Shown: one piece after another, positions 1 to 8,383 of the stretch | How the letters are laid out: each line of letters opens with the position of its first letter | Numbering within the stretch: position 1 is the first letter of the stretch | Source: an uncultured Clostridia bacterium | GTDB lineage: Bacteria; Bacillota; Clostridia; Oscillospirales; Acutalibacteraceae | NCBI GenBank assembly: GCA_944412445.1 | Contig: CALYBJ010000006.1 | Coordinates: 1-64,000 of the forward strand | Direction: 5' to 3' | DNA: 64,000 nucleotides | Made by a program: the position numbers and the translations under genes | The notes under the pieces: generated by a model | The model's database searches: none | What the model was told of the DNA's origin: nothing | The model's input: the letters and a program-made list of their open reading frames with translations, nothing else

Positions 1-1016
1 TCTTTTGCTTCGTCTGTTACTATCGTATGTCCTGTTGCAGGAATTTCTTCCTGAGCTACAAGAATTTCACCGCATACGGAACATTTTGTGCCGTCTGTAA
101 GTCCGTTTTCGGTACAGGTTGCAGGATATCCGGGAACTGTTTCCTCTGTGTGACCTGCTGCAATGATTACTTCCTGTTCCTTAATAGTCGCACCGCATAC
201 TGAGCATTTTATTCCGTCAGTAAGTCCGTTTTCGGTACAGGTTGCGGGATAACCGGGAATGGTTTCCTCTGTATGTTCCAAAGCCGGAATTACTTCCTGA
301 GGCACGATAACCTCATTACAAACCGAGCAGTGACTTCCCTCGGTAAGTCCTGTTGCTGTACAGGTAGGCTCTTTTGCTTCGTCTGTTACTATCGTATGTC
401 CTGTTGCAGGAATTTCTTCCTGAGCTATAAGAATTTCACCGCATACGGAACATTTTGTGCCGTCTGTAAGTCCGTTTTCGGTACAGGTTGCAGGATATCC
501 GGGAACTGTTTCCTCTGTGTGACCTGTTGCAATGATTACTTCCTGTTCCTTAATAGTTGCTCCGCATACTGAGCATTTTATTCCGTCAGTAAGTCCGTTT
601 TCGGTACAGGTTGCAGGATAACCGGGAATGGTTTCCTCTGTATGTCCTGTTGCAGGGATTTCTTCCTGAGGCACGATAACTTCGTTACAAACTGAGCAGT
701 GACTTCCTTCTGTGTATCCATTTTCTGTACAGGTAGGCTCTTTTGCTTCGTCTGTTACTATCGTATGTCCTGTTGCAGGAATTTCTTCCTGAGCTACAAG
801 AATTTCACCGCATACTGAGCATCTTATTCCGTCAGCAAGTCCGTTTTCGGTACAGGTTGCAGGATACCCGGGAACTGTTTCCTCTGTATGTCCCAAAGCC
901 GGAATTACTTCCTGAGCTACAATAACCTCATTACAAACTGAGCAGTGACTTCCTTCTGTGTATCCATTTTCTGTACAGGTAGGCTCTTTTGCTTCGTCTG
1001 TTACTATCGTATGTCC
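1..1016 (-). repeat. In-frame 123-bp tandem repeats with 369-bp higher-order period
   Basis: Eight complete 123-bp units (33-1016) and the start of a ninth are read in one frame on the minus strand. Each encodes 41 residues beginning GHT or EHT. Three unit types alternate: one with IVTDEAKEPTCT, one with IPGYPATCT plus ATIKEQE, and one with VPGYPATCT plus EIL(V/I)AQE. Near-identical copies return at 369 bp (for example 1, 370 and 739), then at 246 bp (985), where one unit is missing from the three-unit period. The near identity at DNA level points to recent amplification. Confidence 0.93.
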
Positions 1017-2126
1017 TGTTGCCTCAATGGGTGTTGTATAGGAATAACCGCATGAACAAATATGGTTCATTACACCCTCTTGTGTGCAGGTTGCCTCCGT
1101 ATCCGTTACTTCCGAAAAACTATGTGCTTCCGCAGTGTAAACGGCAGTTACCGTTTTATTCTGCGCCCCTGAAGTAAGGTTCTGGTAACTTCCGCTCCAG
1201 TTGGTGAATATATAATGATATGTATCATCATATTCCCTTGCGGGGTCGGCAGGAGGCGTTGCGCTTGAACCGTAATTAACAGTTTGCGTATCCAACACAG
1301 TTCCGTCATAGTCATTAAACGTTACATTATAGTCAAATGTTTTTATTGTAACTGTTTTTGAAGCGGAAGCGCTGCCGCAGGATGCTTTTACTGTTACCGT
1401 ATAATCGTTTGCCGCATTTGCAGTAGGTGAAACGGTAAGCTGACCTGAACTTGAATTCATTGAAACCTTTGAATTGTTTACGCTCCAGGTAGGATTCTGA
1501 TACCAGTTTACTCCGTACTGATCTTTAACAACACCGCCTGAATAAGTGACGGATGTGCTGACACCGTTTGTAGGCACATTAATTGAGCTGCTGCCTGAAA
1601 TTGTGCCCACTGACGCGGCGTAAGGCTTATTGCTCATTGAAAGGCTGGTTCCGCCGAACGTACCTTTTGCAGCACTGAAAGCGCTTGAGGAATCAGATAC
1701 TGATTGAGTAAAAACAGTTTTTAAAGCGGATGAAGAATTAGCGCCCACTTGTATTGTGATATTTGCCTCGTATTTTCTCCATGTAAATCCGCCGCCGAAG
1801 CTGTACTCAAAAGTATAGCCTGTGGGGAATCCGTTTATTGTGGCAGTGTATGATGTTGTACCGTCTCCCACTGCACCTTTTGAATCTACAAGCACAACGC
1901 TTCCCTGAGTGCCTGTTCCGTTATTGCTTTTGTAGTAAAGAGTAATTTTAGTTACATCCCATCCGTCGGCGTCATTAGTTACCGCAACAGTCAATTTTGC
2001 ATAATATGAGCCTGCCGTTGCCGCCTCCGACTCAACAGGAGACATAATTACAACACCCGAAAAGCAAAAAGCAAAAACAAGCAAAAAGCTTAAAATACGT
2101 TTTAAACCTGATTTTACGTTATTCAT
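1..2126 (-). CDS. Giant secreted Cys-repeat protein, N-terminal part (runs off the left edge)
   Basis: The gene is open to the window edge, so only about 708 N-terminal residues are visible. It starts at ATG 2126 behind an AGAGGT ribosome site. Residues 1-36 are a signal peptide (basic MNNVKSGLKR, hydrophobic core, small residues near ESEAA). The next ~260 residues look like beta-rich Ig-like surface domains. Residues ~300-370 (VTFNDYDGTVLDTQTVNYG ... FTNWSG) match the InlB-type B-repeat found in Gram-positive surface proteins. From residue ~371 the chain becomes 41-residue repeats, each with PTCTENG, CSVC and a Gly-His junction. It is probably cell-surface exposed. The function is not recognised. 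No cell-wall anchor can be judged because the C-terminus is missing. Confidence 0.85.
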   Translation of the reverse strand, partial: MNNVKSGLKRILSFLLVFAFCFSGVVIMSPVESEAATAGSYYAKLTVAVTNDADGWDVTKITLYYKSNNGTGTQGSVVLVDSKGAVGDGTTSYTATINGFPTGYTFEYSFGGGFTWRKYEANITIQVGANSSSALKTVFTQSVSDSSSAFSAAKGTFGGTSLSMSNKPYAASVGTISGSSSINVPTNGVSTSVTYSGGVVKDQYGVNWYQNPTWSVNNSKVSMNSSSGQLTVSPTANAANDYTVTVKASCGSASASKTVTIKTFDYNVTFNDYDGTVLDTQTVNYGSSATPPADPAREYDDTYHYIFTNWSGSYQNLTSGAQNKTVTAVYTAEAHSFSEVTDTEATCTQEGVMNHICSCGYSYTTPIEATGHTIVTDEAKEPTCTENGYTEGSHCSVCNEVIVAQEVIPALGHTEETVPGYPATCTENGLADGIRCSVCGEILVAQEEIPATGHTIVTDEAKEPTCTENGYTEGSHCSVCNEVIVPQEEIPATGHTEETIPGYPATCTENGLTDGIKCSVCGATIKEQEVIIATGHTEETVPGYPATCTENGLTDGTKCSVCGEILIAQEEIPATGHTIVTDEAKEPTCTATGLTEGSHCSVCNEVIVPQEVIPALEHTEETIPGYPATCTENGLTDGIKCSVCGATIKEQEVIIAAGHTEETVPGYPATCTENGLTDGTKCSVCGEILVAQEEIPATGHTIVTDEAK

Positions 2127-2222
2127 TTTGTTTTTTACCTCTTTTCGATAGAATATTAATACCGACTCTGACCACGCGCATAGAATTTCGCAGCCGGCAA
2201 AGTTGTGGGGAAATATAGCAAT

Positions 2223-2251
2223 ATTGTACTATAAAACGAATTATTAGTCAA
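2223..2251 (-). promoter_or_regulatory. Sigma-A-type promoter for the left-edge surface protein
   Basis: On the minus strand TTGACT (2246-2251) and TACAAT (2223-2228) are separated by exactly 17 bases. They lie about 100 bases upstream of the start at 2126. Confidence 0.6.
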
Positions 2252-2458
2252 TATTTTTATCAATATCGAAAAAACATTTACAATCCTTTAATAAGTAACG
2301 CAAAAAAATGCAACATAAATTCAGATGAAACAAGCTTTTTCCGCACATTTTTAAATTTATAACAATTTATAGATAAGTTTTTGTACTTTGATGCTTATAG
2401 ATTTTTTGTAATTATATGTCTTAATTCTTTTTATCGGCGTTTTTCCTATATTTCCGCC

Positions 2459-2487
2459 TTGACTGATACTGTTTTTTGTGCTAACAT
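2459..2487 (+). promoter_or_regulatory. Candidate promoter for malQ
   Basis: TTGACT (2459-2464) is followed after 17 bases by TAACAT (2482-2487), about 50 bases upstream of malQ. The -10 box is weak. Confidence 0.4.
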
Positions 2488-2536
2488 ATTAATATTACAG
2501 CATATTTATGCGTTTAATTTATTTTGAGGTGGTTTT

Positions 2537-4066
2537 ATGCTGAAAAAACGCGGCGCCGGAGTTATTATGCACATAAGCTCTCTTCCCTCTCCTTACGGCA
2601 TCGGCGTCTTTGATAAAAATTGCTTTGACTTTGCGGATTTTCTTGCTGAGATGAATTTTTCCTACTGGCAGGTTCTCCCCTTTAATCCAATTGACGCTTC
2701 AAATTCTCCTTACTGCTCCGCTTCCGCCTTTGCGGGCAACCTTCTTTTTATTGACCCGGAAGGGCTGTACGAAATGGGGCTTTGCACCCGTGAGGATATT
2801 AAAACAAATATTTACGGCGGCACTCCATATACGGCGGATTTTGATTTCGCAAGAAGAACAAGGCTTGCCCTTTTGAAAAAAGCCTTTGAAAATATCGACT
2901 CGGATTTAGCCCTTAAAATCAAGGGGTTTGAAAAGGAAAATCCCTGGCTTACGGATTTCGCCTACTACATGGCAATAAAGGAGGCAAACGGCTTTAAGCC
3001 CTGGTGGGAATGGGACGAGGAGTTCGCCCGCTACGATTTATTTAAAAGAAGGCACCGCTACGACTACGCACAGAGAGCGGCTTTCTGGAAATTCTGTCAG
3101 TATATATTTTTTACTCAATGGAATAAAATCAAGGAATACGCCAACAAAAAAGGCATTGCGGTAATCGGAGATATGCCCATTTATGTTGCTATGGACAGCG
3201 CCGATGTATGGGCGAATCTCAATATGTTCCTGATTGACGACAAAAAGCTGAAGCCGGAAAAGGTTGCCGGAGTTCCTCCCGATTATTTCAGCAGCGACGG
3301 ACAGCTTTGGGGCAATCCCATTTATGACTGGGACGCCATGGAGCAGGACGGCTATAAATGGTGGCTTGGCAGAATAAAGGCGGCTTTATCTGTTTATGAT
3401 GTTGTAAGAATAGACCATTTCAGAGCCTTTGCAAGCTACTGGGAGGTTCCCGCCGACAGCGAAACCGCAAAAACCGGAGAATGGAAAAAAGGTCCCGGAA
3501 TGAAGCTTTTCGGCAAGGTTTTCAAAAGCTTCCCCGACGCTCCTATTATTGCGGAGGATTTAGGCGTATTCGGAGAAGATGTTGTGCAGCTTCTTAACGA
3601 TACCCGTTTCCCCGGAATGAAGGTTATTCAGTTTGGCTTCGACCCTTACTCAGACTCATCCCATCTGCCTCATAACGCCGGAAAAAACTCGGTAAATTAT
3701 GTAGGCACTCACGATAACAACACAATTTTAGGCTGGCTTTGGGAGGCTTCCGAAGAGGAAAGGCGTTTTGCCCTTGATTACGCCGGCTTTGAGGGCGGCA
3801 ACTGGGGCGACGGCGGTTATCATTCAAAGAGCTGCCGTAAAATAATCGAATGTGTGTGGAGGTCAGCCTCCGACACCGCCATGATAGCATTTCAGGATCT
3901 CTGCGGCTTCGGCTCCGACGCAAGAATGAACATTCCCGGCGTTCCCGAAAAGAACTGGCGGTTCAGAACAACAGCGGAAACCATAAATTCCGTAGATAAG
4001 GAATACTTTAAAAAAATCAACTCTCTTTACAGAAGAACCTACAATCAGTTTGAAAAAGATGAATAA
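2537..4066 (+). CDS. malQ: 4-alpha-glucanotransferase (amylomaltase, GH77)
   Basis: A cytoplasmic disproportionating enzyme that transfers alpha-1,4-glucan segments between maltooligosaccharides or glycogen. The 509-residue length is normal for the family. The N-terminus (RGAGVIMHISSLPSPYGIG) is the family hallmark. The three catalytic acids are visible: nucleophile Asp293 in VVRIDHFRAF, acid/base Glu340 in IIAEDLG, and Asp393 in GTHDNN. These match the spacing known from the Thermus enzyme. ATG 2537 follows GAGGTGG at a good distance. A glycoside hydrolase gene follows on the same strand after a terminator-like hairpin, so the pair probably handles starch- or glycogen-derived oligosaccharides. 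Confidence 0.96.
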   Translation: MLKKRGAGVIMHISSLPSPYGIGVFDKNCFDFADFLAEMNFSYWQVLPFNPIDASNSPYCSASAFAGNLLFIDPEGLYEMGLCTREDIKTNIYGGTPYTADFDFARRTRLALLKKAFENIDSDLALKIKGFEKENPWLTDFAYYMAIKEANGFKPWWEWDEEFARYDLFKRRHRYDYAQRAAFWKFCQYIFFTQWNKIKEYANKKGIAVIGDMPIYVAMDSADVWANLNMFLIDDKKLKPEKVAGVPPDYFSSDGQLWGNPIYDWDAMEQDGYKWWLGRIKAALSVYDVVRIDHFRAFASYWEVPADSETAKTGEWKKGPGMKLFGKVFKSFPDAPIIAEDLGVFGEDVVQLLNDTRFPGMKVIQFGFDPYSDSSHLPHNAGKNSVNYVGTHDNNTILGWLWEASEEERRFALDYAGFEGGNWGDGGYHSKSCRKIIECVWRSASDTAMIAFQDLCGFGSDARMNIPGVPEKNWRFRTTAETINSVDKEYFKKINSLYRRTYNQFEKDE

Positions 4067-4076
4067 AAAAATATAT

Positions 4077-4109
4077 AAATCCCTGCCGGAATACGCAGGG
4101 ATTTTCCCC
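4077..4109 (+). terminator. Hairpin between malQ and the GH31 gene
   Basis: AAATCCCTGC (4077-4086) pairs with GCAGGGATTT (4095-4104), followed by a short T-rich run. The next ribosome site starts only a few bases later, so it may be a leaky terminator or an mRNA-stabilising stem. Confidence 0.55.
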
Positions 4110-4126
4110 TTTAAGGAGATTTCAAT

Positions 4127-6082
4127 ATGGAAAATATAAAAACGGACGGCAAAACTCTATACTTTTCAAGAAAAGGCGAGCTTATAAAAATAACCGCCTG
4201 CGGCAAAAACGCCCTGCGGTTTCAGGGCTTTCCCAACTGCAAAGATGACGAGGAAAACTATACGCTGATGCCTGAAAGCCATGACTTAAAAATCGAGGAA
4301 TCGGAAAGATTTGTTACGGCAGCAAACGGCAGAATCACGGCGAAGCTTTATGTAAGCGGAAAAATTCTGTTTTTTAAGGACGGAGAAAAAATCCTTGAGG
4401 AACAGCCCGAAATGACCTTCGACAACGAGTTCCGCCAATACATAAGCACAGGAAACGAAACATGGAAAACAAGGGAGACCTTTATACCCAGCGAAAATGA
4501 GCATTTTTACGGCTTGGGACATGAAACATCAAGCACCTTTGATTTAAAGGGCTGCTCCTTTGATATAAGAAATGTAAACGCGAAATGCACCATACCCTAT
4601 GTATATTCATCATTAGGCTACGGCTTTATCTGGAACAGTCCTTCCACGGGAACGGTGGATTTATCTGTTAACAGGACACGCTGGACAAGCGACGCCGCGA
4701 AAAGGATTGACTATGTTGTTATAGCTGGAAATCCCAAAGAGGTTACAGAGGTTCTGGCTGATTTAACGGGACACGCTCCCATGATGCCTCACTGGGCGAC
4801 AGGCTTCTGGCAGTGCCGTTTAAGATATGAAACTCAGGAAAAGCTTTTGGAGGTTGCCAGACGCTATAAAAAAGAAAACATACCCTTATCGGTTATTATC
4901 GCCGATTATTTTCACTGGCCTGAGCAGGGCACATATAAATTCGACGAAAAATACTGGCCGGACATTGAAGCCATGACAAAGGAGCTTCACGAAATGGGCA
5001 CAAGGCTTTTTGTATCTGTCTGGCCCACCATAAACGAAAACAGCGAAAATTACCGTTATATGTCGGATAACAATATGCTTATAAGAACCACGAGAGGCTC
5101 CGACAGAGTTTTCAGCTTTTACGGCTGGCAGGCTGAAATCGACGCCACAAATCCGGACACAAGGAAATATGTATGGAGCAAAATAAAGGAAAACTATATT
5201 GACAAGGGGGTGGACGGCGTCTGGTTTGACGAAGCCGAGCCGGAAATTTATCCCGTTCACTTTGACAACCTTATTTTAAGTGCAGGCAGAGGCGACGCAG
5301 TAGGACTTTTATATCCCTACTGCTACTCGGAAATGGCTTACGACGGCTTAAAGGAAGCAGGCAGAGAGGATATTATAACGCTTACAAGGTGCGCGTATTT
5401 AGGAAGTCAGAAATTCGGCGCTCTTGTTTGGTCGGGAGATATAAGGTCTACCTTTGAAAGTCTTGCCTGTCAGGTTAAAGCCGGACTTAACGCCTCCATG
5501 TGCGGCATACCCTGGTGGAACACAGACATAGGCGGCTTCTATGACGGCGACACCCAAAGCGAATATTTCAGGGAATTAATCGTAAGATGGTTCCAGTACG
5601 GAGTTTTCTGTCCCGTTATGCGGCTTCACGGCAACAGAAAACGCCACGGAGAAAAAAGCAATCTTCTTGAGCCTTCGGGAGATCCCAACGAAATCTGGAG
5701 CTTCGGAGAGGAAAACTTTGAGATTCTGAAAGACCTTATTTTCCTCAGAGAAAGGCTCCGTCCGTATATAGAAAAGCAGATGAAAACAGCCTCCGAAAAA
5801 GGCTACCCTGTAATGCGTCCCATGTTTTTCGAGTTCCCCGAAGATGAAATCTGCTATACCTTAGGAGAACAGTATATGTTCGGCGACGATATTCTTTTCG
5901 CTCCCGTTGTAAATATGGGACAAAGAATAAAAAGAGTTTATCTGCCGGAGGGACAGTGGATTTTAGTTAAAGACGGCAAGGAGTATTCCAAGGGCTTTTA
6001 CGATATTCCCGCAGAGCTTACCGACATTACAGCCTTTGTAAAAAAAGGAGCACAGGTGCTTTCCGCATTTGCCGAAAAGTAA
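4127..6082 (+). CDS. Glycoside hydrolase family 31 (alpha-glucosidase or alpha-xylosidase)
   Basis: A 651-residue GH31 enzyme without a signal peptide, so probably acting in the cytoplasm on imported alpha-linked oligosaccharides. The catalytic nucleophile is Asp368 in GVWFDEAEPE and the acid/base is Asp438 in LVWSGDIRST. The substrate-site segments IADYFHWPEQG and WWNTDIGGF are typical. The IADYFHW form of the beta-strand motif is common in alpha-xylosidase-like members, but the neighbouring malQ argues for an alpha-glucosidase role. Sequence alone does not settle the substrate. The start follows TAAGGAG at a good distance. Confidence 0.9.
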   Translation: MENIKTDGKTLYFSRKGELIKITACGKNALRFQGFPNCKDDEENYTLMPESHDLKIEESERFVTAANGRITAKLYVSGKILFFKDGEKILEEQPEMTFDNEFRQYISTGNETWKTRETFIPSENEHFYGLGHETSSTFDLKGCSFDIRNVNAKCTIPYVYSSLGYGFIWNSPSTGTVDLSVNRTRWTSDAAKRIDYVVIAGNPKEVTEVLADLTGHAPMMPHWATGFWQCRLRYETQEKLLEVARRYKKENIPLSVIIADYFHWPEQGTYKFDEKYWPDIEAMTKELHEMGTRLFVSVWPTINENSENYRYMSDNNMLIRTTRGSDRVFSFYGWQAEIDATNPDTRKYVWSKIKENYIDKGVDGVWFDEAEPEIYPVHFDNLILSAGRGDAVGLLYPYCYSEMAYDGLKEAGREDIITLTRCAYLGSQKFGALVWSGDIRSTFESLACQVKAGLNASMCGIPWWNTDIGGFYDGDTQSEYFRELIVRWFQYGVFCPVMRLHGNRKRHGEKSNLLEPSGDPNEIWSFGEENFEILKDLIFLRERLRPYIEKQMKTASEKGYPVMRPMFFEFPEDEICYTLGEQYMFGDDILFAPVVNMGQRIKRVYLPEGQWILVKDGKEYSKGFYDIPAELTDITAFVKKGAQVLSAFAEK

Positions 6083-6099
6083 TTTTTTCCTTATTTGTA

Positions 6100-6127
6100 T
6101 TGAAATCCTTATATTTTATGCTATCAT
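6100..6127 (+). promoter_or_regulatory. Candidate promoter for the GtrA-like gene
   Basis: TTGAAA (6100-6105) and TATCAT (6122-6127) are separated by 16 bases, upstream of the start at 6163. Confidence 0.35.
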
Positions 6128-6162
6128 AATGTTATATAAGAAAAAGTGAAAGGATCTTTTAA

Positions 6163-6684
6163 ATGGAAAACGGAAGCGTACATCTTTCAAAAAAGGAAAA
6201 CATCATTCAGGCGGTAAAATTCGCATTGTTTTCGGTTTCGGCAGGTATAATTCAGTTTGTGGCGTTTACTGCCCTGACGGAAATTCCTCCAAGACTGTTC
6301 AGCGTAAATTTATCCTACTGGACCTGTTATCTTCCCGCTCTTATACTTTCGGTTTTATACAATTTCACAATAAACAGAAAATTTACTTTCAAATCGGCAA
6401 ACAACGTGCCCATAGCAATGCTTAAGGTTGCGGCTTATTACGCTGTTTTCACACCTGTTTCAACAATTCTGGGCAATATGGCTGCCGAAAGATTCAGCGC
6501 CGATACAAACCCCATCGCCGACTATGCTATACTCATAGTAACAATGCTCGCAAACTTTATCACGGAATTTTTATTTGACCGCTTTGTGGTTTTCAGAAAC
6601 TCTATAAACACTAATGACATTGCCAAAAGAGAACAGGAAAACTCACAGACAAACTCACAGCCTGAAATAATAGTAAAAAAATAA
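6163..6684 (+). CDS. GtrA-like membrane protein
   Basis: A 173-residue protein with four predicted membrane segments. It shows the GtrA family pattern: QAVKFALFSVSAGIIQF at the N-terminus, YNFTINRKFTF after helix 2, and a closing TEFLFDRFVVF segment. GtrA-like proteins are thought to move or position lipid-linked sugars for cell-surface polysaccharide decoration. The precise substrate is unknown. The C-terminal ~25 residues are polar (EQENSQTNSQ) and probably cytoplasmic. No glycosyltransferase partner is adjacent. ATG 6163 follows AAAGGA. Confidence 0.85.
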   Translation: MENGSVHLSKKENIIQAVKFALFSVSAGIIQFVAFTALTEIPPRLFSVNLSYWTCYLPALILSVLYNFTINRKFTFKSANNVPIAMLKVAAYYAVFTPVSTILGNMAAERFSADTNPIADYAILIVTMLANFITEFLFDRFVVFRNSINTNDIAKREQENSQTNSQPEIIVKK

Positions 6685-6714
6685 ATAGGCAAAAACTCTT
6701 CCACGGTAAAAAAT

Positions 6715-6760
6715 AATTCCTTTCGGACAAGCTTCTTAGAATGTCCGAGAGGAATTTTTT
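6715..6760. terminator. Bidirectional terminator between convergent genes
   Basis: TTCCTTTCGGACA (6717-6729) pairs with TGTCCGAGAGGAA (6742-6754). T runs on both sides allow it to serve the GtrA-like gene and the convergent MATE gene. Confidence 0.8.
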
Positions 6761-6779
6761 GATATAAAATTAAAATTCT

Positions 6780-8159
6780 TTAACATATTAATTGCGGTAC
6801 AGCCGCTTCGCCTTTTGCAAGCTTTATAAGAGACTTTCTTTTTACGAAATAAATTATAACAAGGGGAATATCCGCAAGAAGCCACGCCACGGGTCCTGCA
6901 TAGCAGACAGCGTCAAAGCCTATTAAGGGAGTGAATATAAGGGCGACTGCAAGCCTTCCGAAAAATTCTCCTGCTCCGGCTATCATATTTGAGTATGTAA
7001 AGCCGAGACCCTGCAAGGTATTTCTGAACACAAACAGCACTGCCACAAGACTGTAGCACTGAGCTATGGCAAGAAGGTATCTGTCGGCGGCTGCTATTAT
7101 TTCGCTGTTGTACTCGTCCATAAACAGCATTACAACCTGCTGTCCTCCGAAAAACAGTACAAGGCTGCAAACAGCGGAAACAGCAACGTCCAGAATAAAT
7201 ATTTTCCTTACTGTTTTTATTATTTTTTCATAATTGCCGGCGCCGTAATTCTGGGACACAAAGGTCATGGTGCCTACTCCCAGTCCCGACATAGGAATAT
7301 TTGTTATCTGCTCCGCTTTTCCCGCGGCTGTAAAGCCCGCTATAACATTTGAGCCGAAGCCGTTAACGGCGGTCTGCAAAACCATGGAGCCTATTGATGT
7401 AATGGTAAACTGCATGGAAATGGGTGTGCCGAATTTAATCTGCGCCCATGAAATTTTTAAATTCAATTTCAAATCGCTTTTTGTAATATTCAGGTCCTTA
7501 TTGAATTTTAAAACGCTGAAGCCCGACAGTATTGCCGCCGCAAGCTGTGATATTGCCGACGCCCATGCGGCTCCGCTGACGCCCCATTTAAAAAAGCCTA
7601 CGAAAAGTATGTCGAGTCCCAAATTTACGAAAACGCTTACAAAGAGAAAATAAAGAGGCTTTTTGCTGTCACCTACGGCTCTGGCTATGGCGTTAAAAAC
7701 ATTCAGCACCATTGTAACGGGAACAGCACAGTAAATAACCTTAACATAAGCCGAGGACATGGCGATTATATTGTCGGGAGTTTTAATAAGGTGAAGAAGA
7801 GGAGTTGAAAGTATAAGCGCCGCGGCTGTAACTGCTATTCCTATTACAAAGGACAATGTTATGCTGTTTCCGGCGTACTTATTCATTTTCTTTTTGTTTC
7901 CTGCTCCGAAAAGCTGAGCCACCTGAATGGTAAAACCGGAGGTAAGCCCCAGAGATGCCCCAACAATAAATGTATTTATGGAGGACACATTTCCTACAGC
8001 CGCCAGAGCGTCCGTGCCTACATATCTTCCTACAATAATGCTGTCTACAATATTGTAGCTGTACTGCAAAAGAGATCCGCCCATAATAGGCAATGCGAAC
8101 ATTATTATGCTTCTTATGGGATTGCCGGTAAGCAAACTGCTTTTCTTCATTTTCCCCAC
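6780..8159 (-). CDS. MATE-family multidrug/Na+ antiporter
   Basis: A 459-residue integral membrane protein with about twelve membrane segments in two related halves. The opening GNPIRSIIMFALPIMGGSLLQ and the segment YNIVDSIIVGRYVGTDALAAVG are diagnostic of the MatE fold. Such proteins export cationic drugs or metabolites using Na+ or H+ gradients. The real substrate cannot be inferred here. The start at 8159 lies behind AAGAGGTGG. ATG three codons downstream (MKKSS) is an alternative. It is a single gene, not in an evident operon. Confidence 0.93.
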   Translation of the reverse strand: MGKMKKSSLLTGNPIRSIIMFALPIMGGSLLQYSYNIVDSIIVGRYVGTDALAAVGNVSSINTFIVGASLGLTSGFTIQVAQLFGAGNKKKMNKYAGNSITLSFVIGIAVTAAALILSTPLLHLIKTPDNIIAMSSAYVKVIYCAVPVTMVLNVFNAIARAVGDSKKPLYFLFVSVFVNLGLDILFVGFFKWGVSGAAWASAISQLAAAILSGFSVLKFNKDLNITKSDLKLNLKISWAQIKFGTPISMQFTITSIGSMVLQTAVNGFGSNVIAGFTAAGKAEQITNIPMSGLGVGTMTFVSQNYGAGNYEKIIKTVRKIFILDVAVSAVCSLVLFFGGQQVVMLFMDEYNSEIIAAADRYLLAIAQCYSLVAVLFVFRNTLQGLGFTYSNMIAGAGEFFGRLAVALIFTPLIGFDAVCYAGPVAWLLADIPLVIIYFVKRKSLIKLAKGEAAVPQLIC

Positions 8160-8335
8160 CTCTTAATTACGGGAAATTTTCATAAGTATATTATAACAGC
8201 CGTAAAAAAAACGCAATAACAAAAACAAATATATCAAGGCTTTTTTCCGCCTTAAATTTATACACTATATACAATGAAAAAACCGTACAGCCAAAAGCCT
8301 TTTATGATTATTGCATATTTTTATATACGCCGTTA

Positions 8336-8364
8336 TTGACTGATAATATTTTTTATGTCATAAT
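8336..8364 (+). promoter_or_regulatory. Promoter for the MFS gene
   Basis: TTGACT (8336-8341) and CATAAT (8359-8364) are 17 bases apart, just upstream of the ribosome site at ~8371. Confidence 0.6.
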
Positions 8365-8383
8365 AATAAAAGAGGTGAGCTTT

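Larger units (their letters stand above)
2127..2536. other. Divergent intergenic region
   Basis: This 410-base AT-rich stretch separates two divergent genes. It holds one candidate promoter in each direction (2223-2251 minus, 2459-2487 plus). I see no further gene or structured RNA in it. Confidence 0.6.

Noticed and set aside
1..1016. The regular 123-bp repeats might be taken for a CRISPR array or satellite DNA.
   Set aside because: The whole tract is in frame with an intact protein, there are no unique spacers, and no cas genes are present.
273..1177. Cys-rich plus-strand reading frames across the repeats.
   Set aside because: They mirror the periodic minus-strand gene, lack ribosome sites and have no family features.
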